Under the pieces are notes generated by a model, which made no database searches, was not told the origin of the DNA, and saw only the letters and a list, made by a program, of their open reading frames with translations. This document shows positions 1 through 9,219 of a stretch of 64,000 nt of DNA, one piece after another. The position numbers and the translations under genes are program-made. Where the stretch lies: assembly GCF_012726345.1 (NCBI RefSeq), contig NZ_PTXN01000001.1, forward strand, positions 398,654-462,653, read 5' to 3'. The DNA is from Marinomonas sp. UCMA 3892. Its GTDB lineage: Bacteria; Pseudomonadota; Gammaproteobacteria; Pseudomonadales; Marinomonadaceae. The stretch's first letter is position 1. Every line of letters starts with the position of its first letter.

Positions 1-3000
1 GGATCAGGGTCTAGTTTTATTCTTGTCGACAATACGAGTTATGCCGTAGGTTCTATCCAAGTTCGTCAAACGGATCTAGCTGGTAACCTTAGTGCTGTAG
101 GTTCTAATTCGACGGCTATCGTCACCGATACCATCCCGCTAGCTGCGCCAAGTTTTACCTTGCATGAAGACACTGGTGACTCAGACAGTGATTTTATCAC
201 CAGCGACACCACCATTGATGTGACATTGGACGCAGAGGCTGCCAGCTGGGAATACTCGTTAGACAGCGGTGCTACGTGGACGGAAGGTTCTGGCACTAGC
301 TTCGAAATGGGCGCATTGCAAACCTATGAAATTGGTCAAATTCAAGTTCGTCAGTTAGATATTGCCGGTAATATTAGCGCGGCAGCCAGCAATGAAGTGC
401 CGTTTGTTTCGGATTCTCTGCCTGCCCCAACAGTGCAATTAGCAGAAGATACGGGGCTGTCTGATAGCGATAATATAACCAACGATCTAACAGTTAATGT
501 CACGTTAGATGTGAATGCTGCCAGTTGGGTTTATAGCTTGGATAGCGGATCGACTTGGGTTGATGGAGAAGGAAGCAGTTTTGAGCTAGAAGCCGATACA
601 ACGTATGCCGTTGGTAGTATTCAGGTTAAACAGTTTGATGCAGATGAAAACGAAAGTGCGATCTACTCAAATGAAAGTGAAATAGTGGCGGATAACTCGT
701 CTATGCAAGCCATGGAGGTTGGAACGGCCAGTGTTATTCAAATTGAGGTTGATGACGGATCTTATATCGGTGACAGACAAACAATATCGTTAGAAAACGG
801 TAAATTTGTAACGGTTTGGATTCAATTTGCTGAAACTTCCATGGTTGGCGTTCAGTATTATAATGCCGATGGGTCAGAAAGTGGTCTGCCATACTTTATA
901 CCAACCGGACAATCTTATCAGGAATATTATCTACAAGACGTTTTCTCTGTAAGTAGTGACAGTGGTCTAATTGTGGCTTGGACTGGTGAGACTTACGACA
1001 AAAACACATCAGAGCAAAGTGGTTTGTACTTTCAATTGTTTAACGCTGATGGTGCGCCTGTTGGTGAGGTGCATGAAGCTACTGATGATCCAGATTGGAG
1101 TGGTGATAGCTGGCCTTATCCATTAGGAGATACCGGCAACTACATACTTACTTGGACTGAAAATGTCGGCACTGGCCAAGAAGCTTATGCTCAGCGTTAT
1201 GATTCAAATGGCAACCCTATTGGTTCAGTGATAACGATTGAAAATTCAGTGGTTCCAACGGTTTTAACAGTTGGAGGCAGTGGAGCCTTTATCCTTGTCT
1301 GGAATGAAGTACTTGATCTTGATAATTCTTTGGCTGTAGTAAAAGCACAATCCTATGGGGCTGATGGCTTGCCAAACGGCAACGTTATTACTTTGACGCA
1401 AACCAGTGATGAAATGCCAGGTGAGTATCTAGAACGGGCTAAAGAAATTGGGTGGGGAGATAATGCCGCTCTGGCCGCTATTTTAGTGGATGAAACCAAC
1501 TCTACCTTGAATCTACAAGTGGTTAATGTAGACACTAATGTGAGTACTAGAATAGAACTGGGTGAATTTACCGACTCAGATAACCTTGCTACAAGAATTA
1601 ACTTTATCAACGAAGACCATGATTTTGCGGTGTCATGGACAGGGGCCGATGAAAACGGAGATTTGGCTGTATTTACGCAGACTTTTTCACAAGATGGTGC
1701 AGCATTAAGTGAAGCTAAGATGTTGCCGATCACACTTGATCCAGATTCTGACTACAAAATGAAGTTGTATGTAGATTGGCTAGAAGCTGATGAGAGCTAT
1801 CTGGTCACTACCAGAGCGCAAACAAGAGATGAGAATGGTAATAAAATTCAAATATTTGAACTGGTACACGTGCAAGGTGACACCATTACATCAATCATTT
1901 CTGCAGAAGACAATGTGGTCGGAGTGGATGTCGTCACTTTAAATACGAATGGTGATTTTGCCATATCTGGTGTGACATTTGAGTCATCAGATACTGCGCA
2001 TCACAATGACAATTACTCTTGGTTCCAACTGTTCAATCTTGATGGTAGTGCGAAAACGGAGCAAATAATAGTTAGCAATAACACCTACTCTCCACTTCGC
2101 TTTACTGTAGTGAATGATGATGGAGACTTTGTTATCACCTCATCGTCTTCTAATGGTGCCACTAATATCCATATGTATTATGCCGATGGTTCTCCTGTTT
2201 TAGAAACAGTGTATAAAGCCGGCGACGACGTGGCTGTCACAGCGAGTGAAGACGGCATCGCCTACCTTGTTAGTGCAGAATTCAGTATTGAAACATTGGA
2301 CGATATTTTAGCGTTAGATGATGGCAGTTGGCGTAGTGTCACGGTGTACGCCGACAGTGCTAGTAGTTTTGCAACAGAAGGCTTAGCGAATGGGGAGTAC
2401 TTTGTTTATGTTACCGATGTTGCTGGCAATATTGCTCAAAGTACCTCAATTATTGAAATACAAACCCTGTTAGCCGAGCCTGATGTTGTACTGAATAATG
2501 ACACAGGTAAAGATGACGATGATGGTGTGACTAGCGATACGCAAGTCAATGTGACGTTAACTGGAGGAGCCGTTCGCTGGGAGTATTCTTTAGATCATGG
2601 TGTAACTTGGCTTGAAGGTCAGGGAACTAGCTTTAATCTTACCGATAATACTGAATTTAAATATAACGACCTGCAAATAAGGCAATATGACGAGAATGGA
2701 AACGTCAGTGAAATTGCAGCAAATTCGGATGGTTATATTGTCACAGACTCATTCGTTTCAGCGCCTCAAATTGAGATTGTCGGAACCACGGCATTCGTCA
2801 CCCTAGATGATGATTTGGGGTATTGGGATTACTCCCTTGATGGCGGTGAGACTTGGACTGAAGGCGTGGGTGACAGCTTTTCATTAGAGCCGAACATGAC
2901 TTATCAAGTCGGCGATATTGTTGTTTATCAAGAAGATCTAGCGGGCAACGAAGCTGAATTTACCTACAATCAAATAGTAGAAACCCCAGACGCTTATGAA

Positions 3001-5688
3001 GCGCCAAGCTTTGAGTTATTCGACGATACCGGGCTTTCTGATAGTGATGGCGTAACGTATGAGAGCTCGTTGAATGTGTTCTTGTCAGATGATGCGGTGG
3101 CATACGAATATTCACTTGATGGTGGTGAAACATGGCAGCATGGTTCGGGGGCGTATATTCTTTTGGCGGATGGAGAGTCATTTCCTGCGAGTGATTTTGT
3201 GGGGTATGAGTACGATGCGGATGGTAATGAATCAGAAATGATGCTCGATTATCCGGAAGATGAAGACGTTGATTTTGCAATTGGTTTTGATGTTGCTGAA
3301 GGAACGGTTAGCTGGCGTTATTCAAAAGATGGTGGAGATACCTTTACAGAGGTTCAATGGAATGAAGTAGATGGGTACTTTATAAATCTTGACAGTAAGG
3401 ACGAATATGACGCTGGTGACATTTTAGTTCGTCAAATTAATAGTAGTGGAGAAGTGAGCTTAGCGGCTACGAACGAGCAAGCCATTATTATTGATGATAA
3501 TTGGCCTTATGACTTAATTGTCGCGCCGAGCACTAGCAAGTTAGAAGGAGTAGAACAGTCTAATGTCTCTTATTTCCAAGAATCTTACGAGACTGTTTTA
3601 TTAGGTAATACAGGCCAATCAGCAGTGGTATGGATAGAAAGTATTTATGCAGAGTCTGGCACAGACTACAGAATGATAGCGCAGCGCCTTGATACTACTG
3701 GCGATTCTGTAGGTGATGCGCAAGTTATCTTGTCAGGTAATGCAAATGGTTCTCCTAATATTGAAGATGTATTGTCCTTGGGTAACTCTGGATCTTTTAT
3801 TGTCTTTTTGCGAGGTCAGGATGAGTCGTTCAATAGCGTTGGTTACTATCAAATAGTTGATGAAAATGGCGCGGTAGGCGATATACAGTCTCTCGCTGGT
3901 GACTATTTTAATGCTTCTATATCAGCCATTGGTGACAACGGCAACTTTGTAGTGATCACTGCTGGATATGCAAACGAGGCCTACTTTACCAATGCACAAC
4001 TGATGGATGTGAATGGTGAACTGATTACTCAGTTGGAAAACAGAGAGGAATTTAATAGCCTTAATGTGAAGTCACTTGGAACGGACGGAAGTTTTGTTCT
4101 TTATGATGATAATTCAGTTTCTCTTTATTCTTCTGAAGGAACGCTAATCAATAGCACAACAGTAACACCGGATTCGTATAGCATGTCGCGTATCGTTGAA
4201 GATGTGGTTGAGCTCGATACTGATGGCTCATATCTTGTGCTTACGCAAGGCAGCACAACAACCGATACATCTTCTTATAGTTATATCTCTGTTTACGCAT
4301 TTAATGCTGATGGATCATCACAAGGTAGTACGATTGACGTTGCACAAAGTGCTATACAATCGAGTTTTAGTAACGTCAATATTGGCTTATTAGGTAATGG
4401 CGGCTATGTAGTTACTTGGAGCGAAAATAATCAAAATAACTCAGAGTCAGTTACTTATCTACAAGCTTTTAATAGTGACGGCAGCACAAATGGTGCACAA
4501 ATTAACCCATTGCTAACTAGTGAAATCGGTCGTGTATATGGCAGTAGCTTACAGTTGACAGGGTTGGGTTCTGATGGCAGTTACTTACTATCTGGTCAGT
4601 ACAATGTTTATAACAGTGAAACAAATTACTATGAAAATGAGATCTACTTTGTCGATTATATCAGTGCTGATGGTACGGTAAGTAGAGTTCGAGAATCTGA
4701 AAGCTACAATCAATATGCGCTTTCTACAGTGGGTGATGATGGTGCGTTCGTTATTGCTTGGAACCGAACTGATTTAGTTGGTTATGGAGTGAGTGTTCAA
4801 CTCTACAATGCTGATGGCACAGCAAATGGTGAAACATTGTTGCTTGAGGTAAATGAATATTCCTTCGATAGATCTCCTTCTATTATTGATTTAGGCAATG
4901 GTGAGTTTGCTGTCAGTTGGATGGGTGATACCTATAATCAAAATGGGACATCAACAAATGTTTACATCCAAAAATTTAATGCGGATGGCACCATTGTAGA
5001 TAACACCATTGTCGATACGAACGGTGAGGTATCGGTTACTAGCAATGAAGATGGCGTTGCTTATCTAGTCAATAGTAGTCTGTTTGCTGATGACTTTTTG
5101 TCTGACGATTGGCAATGGAATGACGGCCTGTTTGAAACCACACTTAATGCGGATGATGCCTATTGGAATAGTGTTGAGGTGACTGCAGGGGAGGAAGCCA
5201 AAGTCTCTGCAGATGGTTTGGAACCTGGCACTTATTATGTATTAGTGACCGATCTAGCTGGCAATGTGAATGTGAGTGATGTGGGAATTACCGTCAATGA
5301 AGCGCCTAAAGAGATTGTTTTTGATTTAACTACAGGTGAATCGACCGATCTCGATGGGCAAGTTTTCTCTGCTGATGAAACTTACGACATTTACATTAAT
5401 GTCGGAGATGGCTCTAGCTTGACACTTAATATGGGCGAGCAGTGGAGCGGCGCCGAAAATCTTGGTGATGACGATACTATTATTCTGGTGAGCGATGCTA
5501 CCGTCGCTAGCTTCTCTGCAAGTACAGATATTAATTGGGAGCTCGCTGATAGCAATGCCATATTGACGGCGGAAGGTGAGTTCACTATCGCAGAGACAGT
5601 TGACTTGTGGCAGGGGGCATGGGCATCGAATCCAGATGCCGGATTACCTATGTATCAAGTTATCGCCACTGAAACGCCAGAAGTTTAG
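1..5688 (+). CDS. Giant Ig-like repeat adhesin, 5'-partial (type I secreted)
   Basis: The frame is open from base 1 and the first possible start (TTG at 160) lies inside a repeat, so the true start is upstream of the window. At least 1,895 residues are visible. Ig-like repeats of about 90 residues (DTGxSDSD, VTLD, WxYSLDxGxTW, VRQxDxxGN) occupy bases 1-700 and 2480-3500. Two long blocks at about 730-2200 and 3540-5010 carry short motifs such as AQRxDxxG and VVTWxE that resemble bladed beta-propellers. Each is followed by a similar module ending YVxVTDxAGN, so the block looks internally duplicated. The C-terminus lacks obvious RTX GGxGxD nonapeptides. A complete type I secretion system follows on the same strand, which supports export by that route. 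It is probably a cell-surface or biofilm adhesin of the Bap/Lap type; its ligand is unknown. Confidence 0.8.
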   Translation, partial: GSGSSFILVDNTSYAVGSIQVRQTDLAGNLSAVGSNSTAIVTDTIPLAAPSFTLHEDTGDSDSDFITSDTTIDVTLDAEAASWEYSLDSGATWTEGSGTSFEMGALQTYEIGQIQVRQLDIAGNISAAASNEVPFVSDSLPAPTVQLAEDTGLSDSDNITNDLTVNVTLDVNAASWVYSLDSGSTWVDGEGSSFELEADTTYAVGSIQVKQFDADENESAIYSNESEIVADNSSMQAMEVGTASVIQIEVDDGSYIGDRQTISLENGKFVTVWIQFAETSMVGVQYYNADGSESGLPYFIPTGQSYQEYYLQDVFSVSSDSGLIVAWTGETYDKNTSEQSGLYFQLFNADGAPVGEVHEATDDPDWSGDSWPYPLGDTGNYILTWTENVGTGQEAYAQRYDSNGNPIGSVITIENSVVPTVLTVGGSGAFILVWNEVLDLDNSLAVVKAQSYGADGLPNGNVITLTQTSDEMPGEYLERAKEIGWGDNAALAAILVDETNSTLNLQVVNVDTNVSTRIELGEFTDSDNLATRINFINEDHDFAVSWTGADENGDLAVFTQTFSQDGAALSEAKMLPITLDPDSDYKMKLYVDWLEADESYLVTTRAQTRDENGNKIQIFELVHVQGDTITSIISAEDNVVGVDVVTLNTNGDFAISGVTFESSDTAHHNDNYSWFQLFNLDGSAKTEQIIVSNNTYSPLRFTVVNDDGDFVITSSSSNGATNIHMYYADGSPVLETVYKAGDDVAVTASEDGIAYLVSAEFSIETLDDILALDDGSWRSVTVYADSASSFATEGLANGEYFVYVTDVAGNIAQSTSIIEIQTLLAEPDVVLNNDTGKDDDDGVTSDTQVNVTLTGGAVRWEYSLDHGVTWLEGQGTSFNLTDNTEFKYNDLQIRQYDENGNVSEIAANSDGYIVTDSFVSAPQIEIVGTTAFVTLDDDLGYWDYSLDGGETWTEGVGDSFSLEPNMTYQVGDIVVYQEDLAGNEAEFTYNQIVETPDAYEAPSFELFDDTGLSDSDGVTYESSLNVFLSDDAVAYEYSLDGGETWQHGSGAYILLADGESFPASDFVGYEYDADGNESEMMLDYPEDEDVDFAIGFDVAEGTVSWRYSKDGGDTFTEVQWNEVDGYFINLDSKDEYDAGDILVRQINSSGEVSLAATNEQAIIIDDNWPYDLIVAPSTSKLEGVEQSNVSYFQESYETVLLGNTGQSAVVWIESIYAESGTDYRMIAQRLDTTGDSVGDAQVILSGNANGSPNIEDVLSLGNSGSFIVFLRGQDESFNSVGYYQIVDENGAVGDIQSLAGDYFNASISAIGDNGNFVVITAGYANEAYFTNAQLMDVNGELITQLENREEFNSLNVKSLGTDGSFVLYDDNSVSLYSSEGTLINSTTVTPDSYSMSRIVEDVVELDTDGSYLVLTQGSTTTDTSSYSYISVYAFNADGSSQGSTIDVAQSAIQSSFSNVNIGLLGNGGYVVTWSENNQNNSESVTYLQAFNSDGSTNGAQINPLLTSEIGRVYGSSLQLTGLGSDGSYLLSGQYNVYNSETNYYENEIYFVDYISADGTVSRVRESESYNQYALSTVGDDGAFVIAWNRTDLVGYGVSVQLYNADGTANGETLLLEVNEYSFDRSPSIIDLGNGEFAVSWMGDTYNQNGTSTNVYIQKFNADGTIVDNTIVDTNGEVSVTSNEDGVAYLVNSSLFADDFLSDDWQWNDGLFETTLNADDAYWNSVEVTAGEEAKVSADGLEPGTYYVLVTDLAGNVNVSDVGITVNEAPKEIVFDLTTGESTDLDGQVFSADETYDIYINVGDGSSLTLNMGEQWSGAENLGDDDTIILVSDATVASFSASTDINWELADSNAILTAEGEFTIAETVDLWQGAWASNPDAGLPMYQVIATETPEV

Positions 5689-5772
5689 ACGACAAGGAGT
5701 GATCAAGGTGAGGCTTAATGACAATACTCATGGAAGAGTGTTGGGTTAAGCCTTTCTTTGGTGTGATCATTT

Positions 5773-7899
5773 ATGGATTCTAAACTGGCGTTACTTCGCG
5801 AAATGGCGGAGCAGCAAGAATATTTAGCACTGCAGCAAGCCTGCCGTGAACAGCTTATGCAGTCGGATTTTCGACCTGTACAAATTCTCTTTGCCTTATC
5901 TTGTGCGCATTTGAACGAGCTTGAAACAGCACAAAGTATACTTTCTCGTGTATTAGGAACGGCTGTATCTGAGCCGCTTTCTTTGCCCGAACAGCAAGAT
6001 GTGAGCGCTGTGTATATCGCCATGTCCGATTACTGCACAGCAGAACTCAGCTTGGATCGTTTGCTGCAACAAGATCCATCTAACGCGCTTAATCTGGCGA
6101 GAAAAGCCTACTGCCGACTAATGCAAAACGATAGTCGAGGCGCTTATCAGCTATATACTCGCTCTATTGAACATGACTCTAGCAAAGTCGAAATATGGCT
6201 GAACCTTTGCTTGCTGTTGTTGGCAAACCAATCCGACAATAGTGAATTATTATGCTCAGATGTAACCGACTCTCTTGATCTAGTTTGGTCGCATTTAGCG
6301 CAAGCCGAAGCGCAATTTACTGAATTTCAAGACATCTACACAGCACAACGCCGTGAGAGCTTAATCCGCCAACTAGGCTCGGTACGCTTAGAATGTTGGG
6401 TATTGGAAAGCAAGTTCGCAGAGGCGGAAGCTTGGTTAAACGCTTGCTTGGGGGAGAGCGATTATTACCGAGACAATGTGCTTTTTTATGCAGAATGCCT
6501 CTTTTTACATGGGAAACAGTTTGTTGCCGAAGCGGCGCTATTAAATGCGGCCAAACAGTATCCTGACCAGGCTGAATTTTATCGTCAATTAGCTATTTTT
6601 GCTTATGAGCAAAATCGAATGCTTGATGGGCAATATTATCAAACGCAGTACGATGCTCGGATTCTTAATCACAATGAACGCTGGATCTTTGGGCAAGGCG
6701 TCGGCGTTCTTCCCTTGGTTGATTTTAAAGATAGCGCTCGAATCAGAGCGCGTTTTAATCGTGACTTTATATCACGATTTACTTCTGTAGAGTCGCAAGA
6801 CGAATCGCTAAATGCCTTACAGCCGGTTTTTATTATCGGCGTGCCATTTTCTGGATTATCCCTTGTCGAACAATTGCTGCTTAGCAGCGAGCAAGTGGCT
6901 TCGCTTGGCATTTCTTCCCACTTTCCTGTGCTGGTGGAAGGTTTAAATCACCAGCATAGAAAAAAAGGTTCTAATCGATCTTATCCAGATAGTGTTGATA
7001 CCTTGAGTTTACAGTACTTGGCTGAAATGGCGCAGGGGCTGCAATCACTGTATGACCGCAAAGCCCCGAATGCGTTTGTGGTGATAGACAAATGTGCCCA
7101 CAACATATGCCATATCGGTCTGATAAAAAGTGTTTTTCCTAACGCCAAAATCATATCGGTTCGCCGTGATCCAAGAGCGCTCGCCTTGTCTTCTCGTGTA
7201 GCCCATTGGCTAAAGCCGCATCTAAGCCAGTCTATGACTTCCTATGATAGTGAATCTACGACGGTGCCATATTTGCTGGGGCAACAGTTGGTGCAATACA
7301 ACACCTTGTTAGCACATTGGAAAAGCTTATTCGCAGAGTCAATATTTGAATTATCGTTTGAAGAACTTACTTCAAAAGGCAATATTGTTGCATCACGATT
7401 GTTTGACTTTCTGGATGTGCCCGTGCCAAAAAATATAGAGCAGGCGGTAACAAGGGGCGCACAATATGCCCCTGATGATGCCTCTATAAAATGGTCGACT
7501 TATAAACAAGAACTGTCCTTGTTATTGCGAGCCATGAGTAAAAAATCCCCCGCACCTGTTAACGACATGGTTACCTTGCCGGAGCCAAATATGTTGTCGA
7601 ACGCTTATGAATATTATCAGCAAGCTGCTTATCAAGAAGCCGAATACCAATGCAAGGTAATCTTGCATCATTTACCGGATTTTGCGCCTGCGTTGTACTT
7701 GCTTGGTGAAATTTACCTGCGTAATGATTTACTCGCAATGGGCGTTGAATATCTTAATAAAGCAATAGATCTAGCACCGTGGAAGCGTCAGCAATGGCAG
7801 CAAAATTTAACCAAAGCCGTGCAGCTTTTGACGTCTCAGGAGTCGTCTTCAAAACAGTTTCCATCGACTCATTCTCAATGCGATATGGAGGCAAAATGA
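5773..7899 (+). CDS. TPR protein with C-terminal sulfotransferase-like domain
   Basis: A 708-residue protein. The N-terminal half is alpha-helical with TPR-like pairs, the middle and C-terminal part (about residues 350-590) resembles the sulfotransferase fold, and another TPR-like stretch lies near residues 615-680. The expected PAPS-binding loop is present but altered: FIIGVPFSGLSLVEQLL, where the family usually has PRSGT. A 3'-phosphate-like segment follows (SVRRDPRALALSSR). It sits between the adhesin and its TolC-like gene, in the arrangement often seen for TPR-sulfotransferase proteins next to type I secretion genes, so it may modify or chaperone the adhesin. Because of the P-loop changes, catalytic activity is uncertain. 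No signal peptide is seen, so it is probably cytoplasmic. Confidence 0.7.
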   Translation: MDSKLALLREMAEQQEYLALQQACREQLMQSDFRPVQILFALSCAHLNELETAQSILSRVLGTAVSEPLSLPEQQDVSAVYIAMSDYCTAELSLDRLLQQDPSNALNLARKAYCRLMQNDSRGAYQLYTRSIEHDSSKVEIWLNLCLLLLANQSDNSELLCSDVTDSLDLVWSHLAQAEAQFTEFQDIYTAQRRESLIRQLGSVRLECWVLESKFAEAEAWLNACLGESDYYRDNVLFYAECLFLHGKQFVAEAALLNAAKQYPDQAEFYRQLAIFAYEQNRMLDGQYYQTQYDARILNHNERWIFGQGVGVLPLVDFKDSARIRARFNRDFISRFTSVESQDESLNALQPVFIIGVPFSGLSLVEQLLLSSEQVASLGISSHFPVLVEGLNHQHRKKGSNRSYPDSVDTLSLQYLAEMAQGLQSLYDRKAPNAFVVIDKCAHNICHIGLIKSVFPNAKIISVRRDPRALALSSRVAHWLKPHLSQSMTSYDSESTTVPYLLGQQLVQYNTLLAHWKSLFAESIFELSFEELTSKGNIVASRLFDFLDVPVPKNIEQAVTRGAQYAPDDASIKWSTYKQELSLLLRAMSKKSPAPVNDMVTLPEPNMLSNAYEYYQQAAYQEAEYQCKVILHHLPDFAPALYLLGEIYLRNDLLAMGVEYLNKAIDLAPWKRQQWQQNLTKAVQLLTSQESSSKQFPSTHSQCDMEAK

Positions 7900-7930
7900 G
7901 ACATTTTGTTTTGTCGATTGTAAAAGCTTC

Positions 7931-9196
7931 ATGGTTTATAAAAGTACCGCTTATAAAATGCTGTTTGGACTCTTGGTGATGGCATTTTCTTCAGCTGCAT
8001 TGAGTGAAAGCGATAGCAGTACGAGTTTTGCAAAAGCACTAAACGCCATGCTAGAGCGACATCCCGCGCTGCTTGGCAAGCAAGCTCAGATCGAATCGAA
8101 AGAATTTTTACTTAAAAGTGCTGAGGCAGAACGCTATCCAAGCTTGAATGTCTCCTATGGTGAAGATCGAGATGACAACCAAGAAGGGGCCTTCATCTTA
8201 AAACAGCCTTTATGGGCGTTTGGACGTATCGATGCGGGTATTGATTACGCCAATATTGACGTAACAGCAGAATCTATTGATAAGTTGAGATTAACCCGAA
8301 AACTTTTGGAAGACACCGCTATTGCTTACGCCAAAGTGATCGGAGTGCAAGAACAGCTGCGGATTATTAAGCAAAATATTGTGCAATATCAGGAGTTTGT
8401 AGAGCAAATTGAACGCAGGAAATTGGGTCGATTAGCATCCGAAACAGACACCCAATTAGCCGCATCTCGGCTGACTCAAGCGCAAGCGCAGGAAATCCAA
8501 ACTCAAGGAGATCTAAGAGACGCCTTGATGGTTCTGCAAACGTTAACGCAATTGCCCATTGAATCAGTCGATCTTATTTCGGCAGATTTATATCAATACC
8601 TACCGGACGATGTTGCGATTCGGGACAAAGTACTGAAGCAAAGTGCCGAAGTGCAATACAAGGAACAGCTGGTGGACCTTGCGCTAAAAGATGTAAACCG
8701 CAAACGTTCTAACTTTATGCCCACCTTGTATGTGAAGTTCTCTCATGAATACAGTGACAGCGCCACCTATCCAGATGAATCTCGTGTGGCCTTAGTGATG
8801 GAAGGCTCTTTGGAAGGCTTAGGTTTGATCACCATGTATCAAGAACAATCGGCCGCATCACAGCTTCATGCGGCTCAGCGGGATGTGGAAGTGACGCAAT
8901 TTGATCTTAAAAATCGCCTTAATACTCTGCTGTTAAACCGTAAAACCCAACAGTCATTGATTGAAATACATCAGTCTTCCATTGATACGCTAAGTGCCAC
9001 TTTGGCGTCTTATTTACGGCAATACCAAAGCGGCCGAAAAGAATGGCTCGATGTATTGAACGTACAGAGAGAAATGACAGAACAAAAGCTATCTCAGGCC
9101 AGAGCGGAAAACAGTTTATTAATTAACTTACTAAGCTTAGTGGCATTAACTGGCGGCCTAGATGCCGTGCCGTTCTCCAATTTAGTCATCCAATGA
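7931..9196 (+). CDS. TolC-family outer membrane channel of the type I secretion system
   Basis: A 421-residue protein beginning with a signal peptide (hydrophobic MLFGLLVMAFSSAALSES). It is followed by the alternating long coiled helices and short strands of the TolC/LapE family (for example ALNAMLERHPALL near the mature N-terminus and the helix-rich ENSLLINLLSLVALTGG near the end). It would form the outer membrane and periplasmic tunnel that accepts substrate from the ABC transporter and adaptor encoded just downstream. The start at 7931 is used here; an internal ATG at 7958, nearer the hydrophobic core, is also possible. It overlaps no neighbour and lies 31 bases after the sulfotransferase-like gene, so it is probably co-transcribed. 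Confidence 0.85.
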   Translation: MVYKSTAYKMLFGLLVMAFSSAALSESDSSTSFAKALNAMLERHPALLGKQAQIESKEFLLKSAEAERYPSLNVSYGEDRDDNQEGAFILKQPLWAFGRIDAGIDYANIDVTAESIDKLRLTRKLLEDTAIAYAKVIGVQEQLRIIKQNIVQYQEFVEQIERRKLGRLASETDTQLAASRLTQAQAQEIQTQGDLRDALMVLQTLTQLPIESVDLISADLYQYLPDDVAIRDKVLKQSAEVQYKEQLVDLALKDVNRKRSNFMPTLYVKFSHEYSDSATYPDESRVALVMEGSLEGLGLITMYQEQSAASQLHAAQRDVEVTQFDLKNRLNTLLLNRKTQQSLIEIHQSSIDTLSATLASYLRQYQSGRKEWLDVLNVQREMTEQKLSQARAENSLLINLLSLVALTGGLDAVPFSNLVIQ

Positions 9197-9219
9197 CGCA
9201 GTATTAAAAGGGGTCTTAG

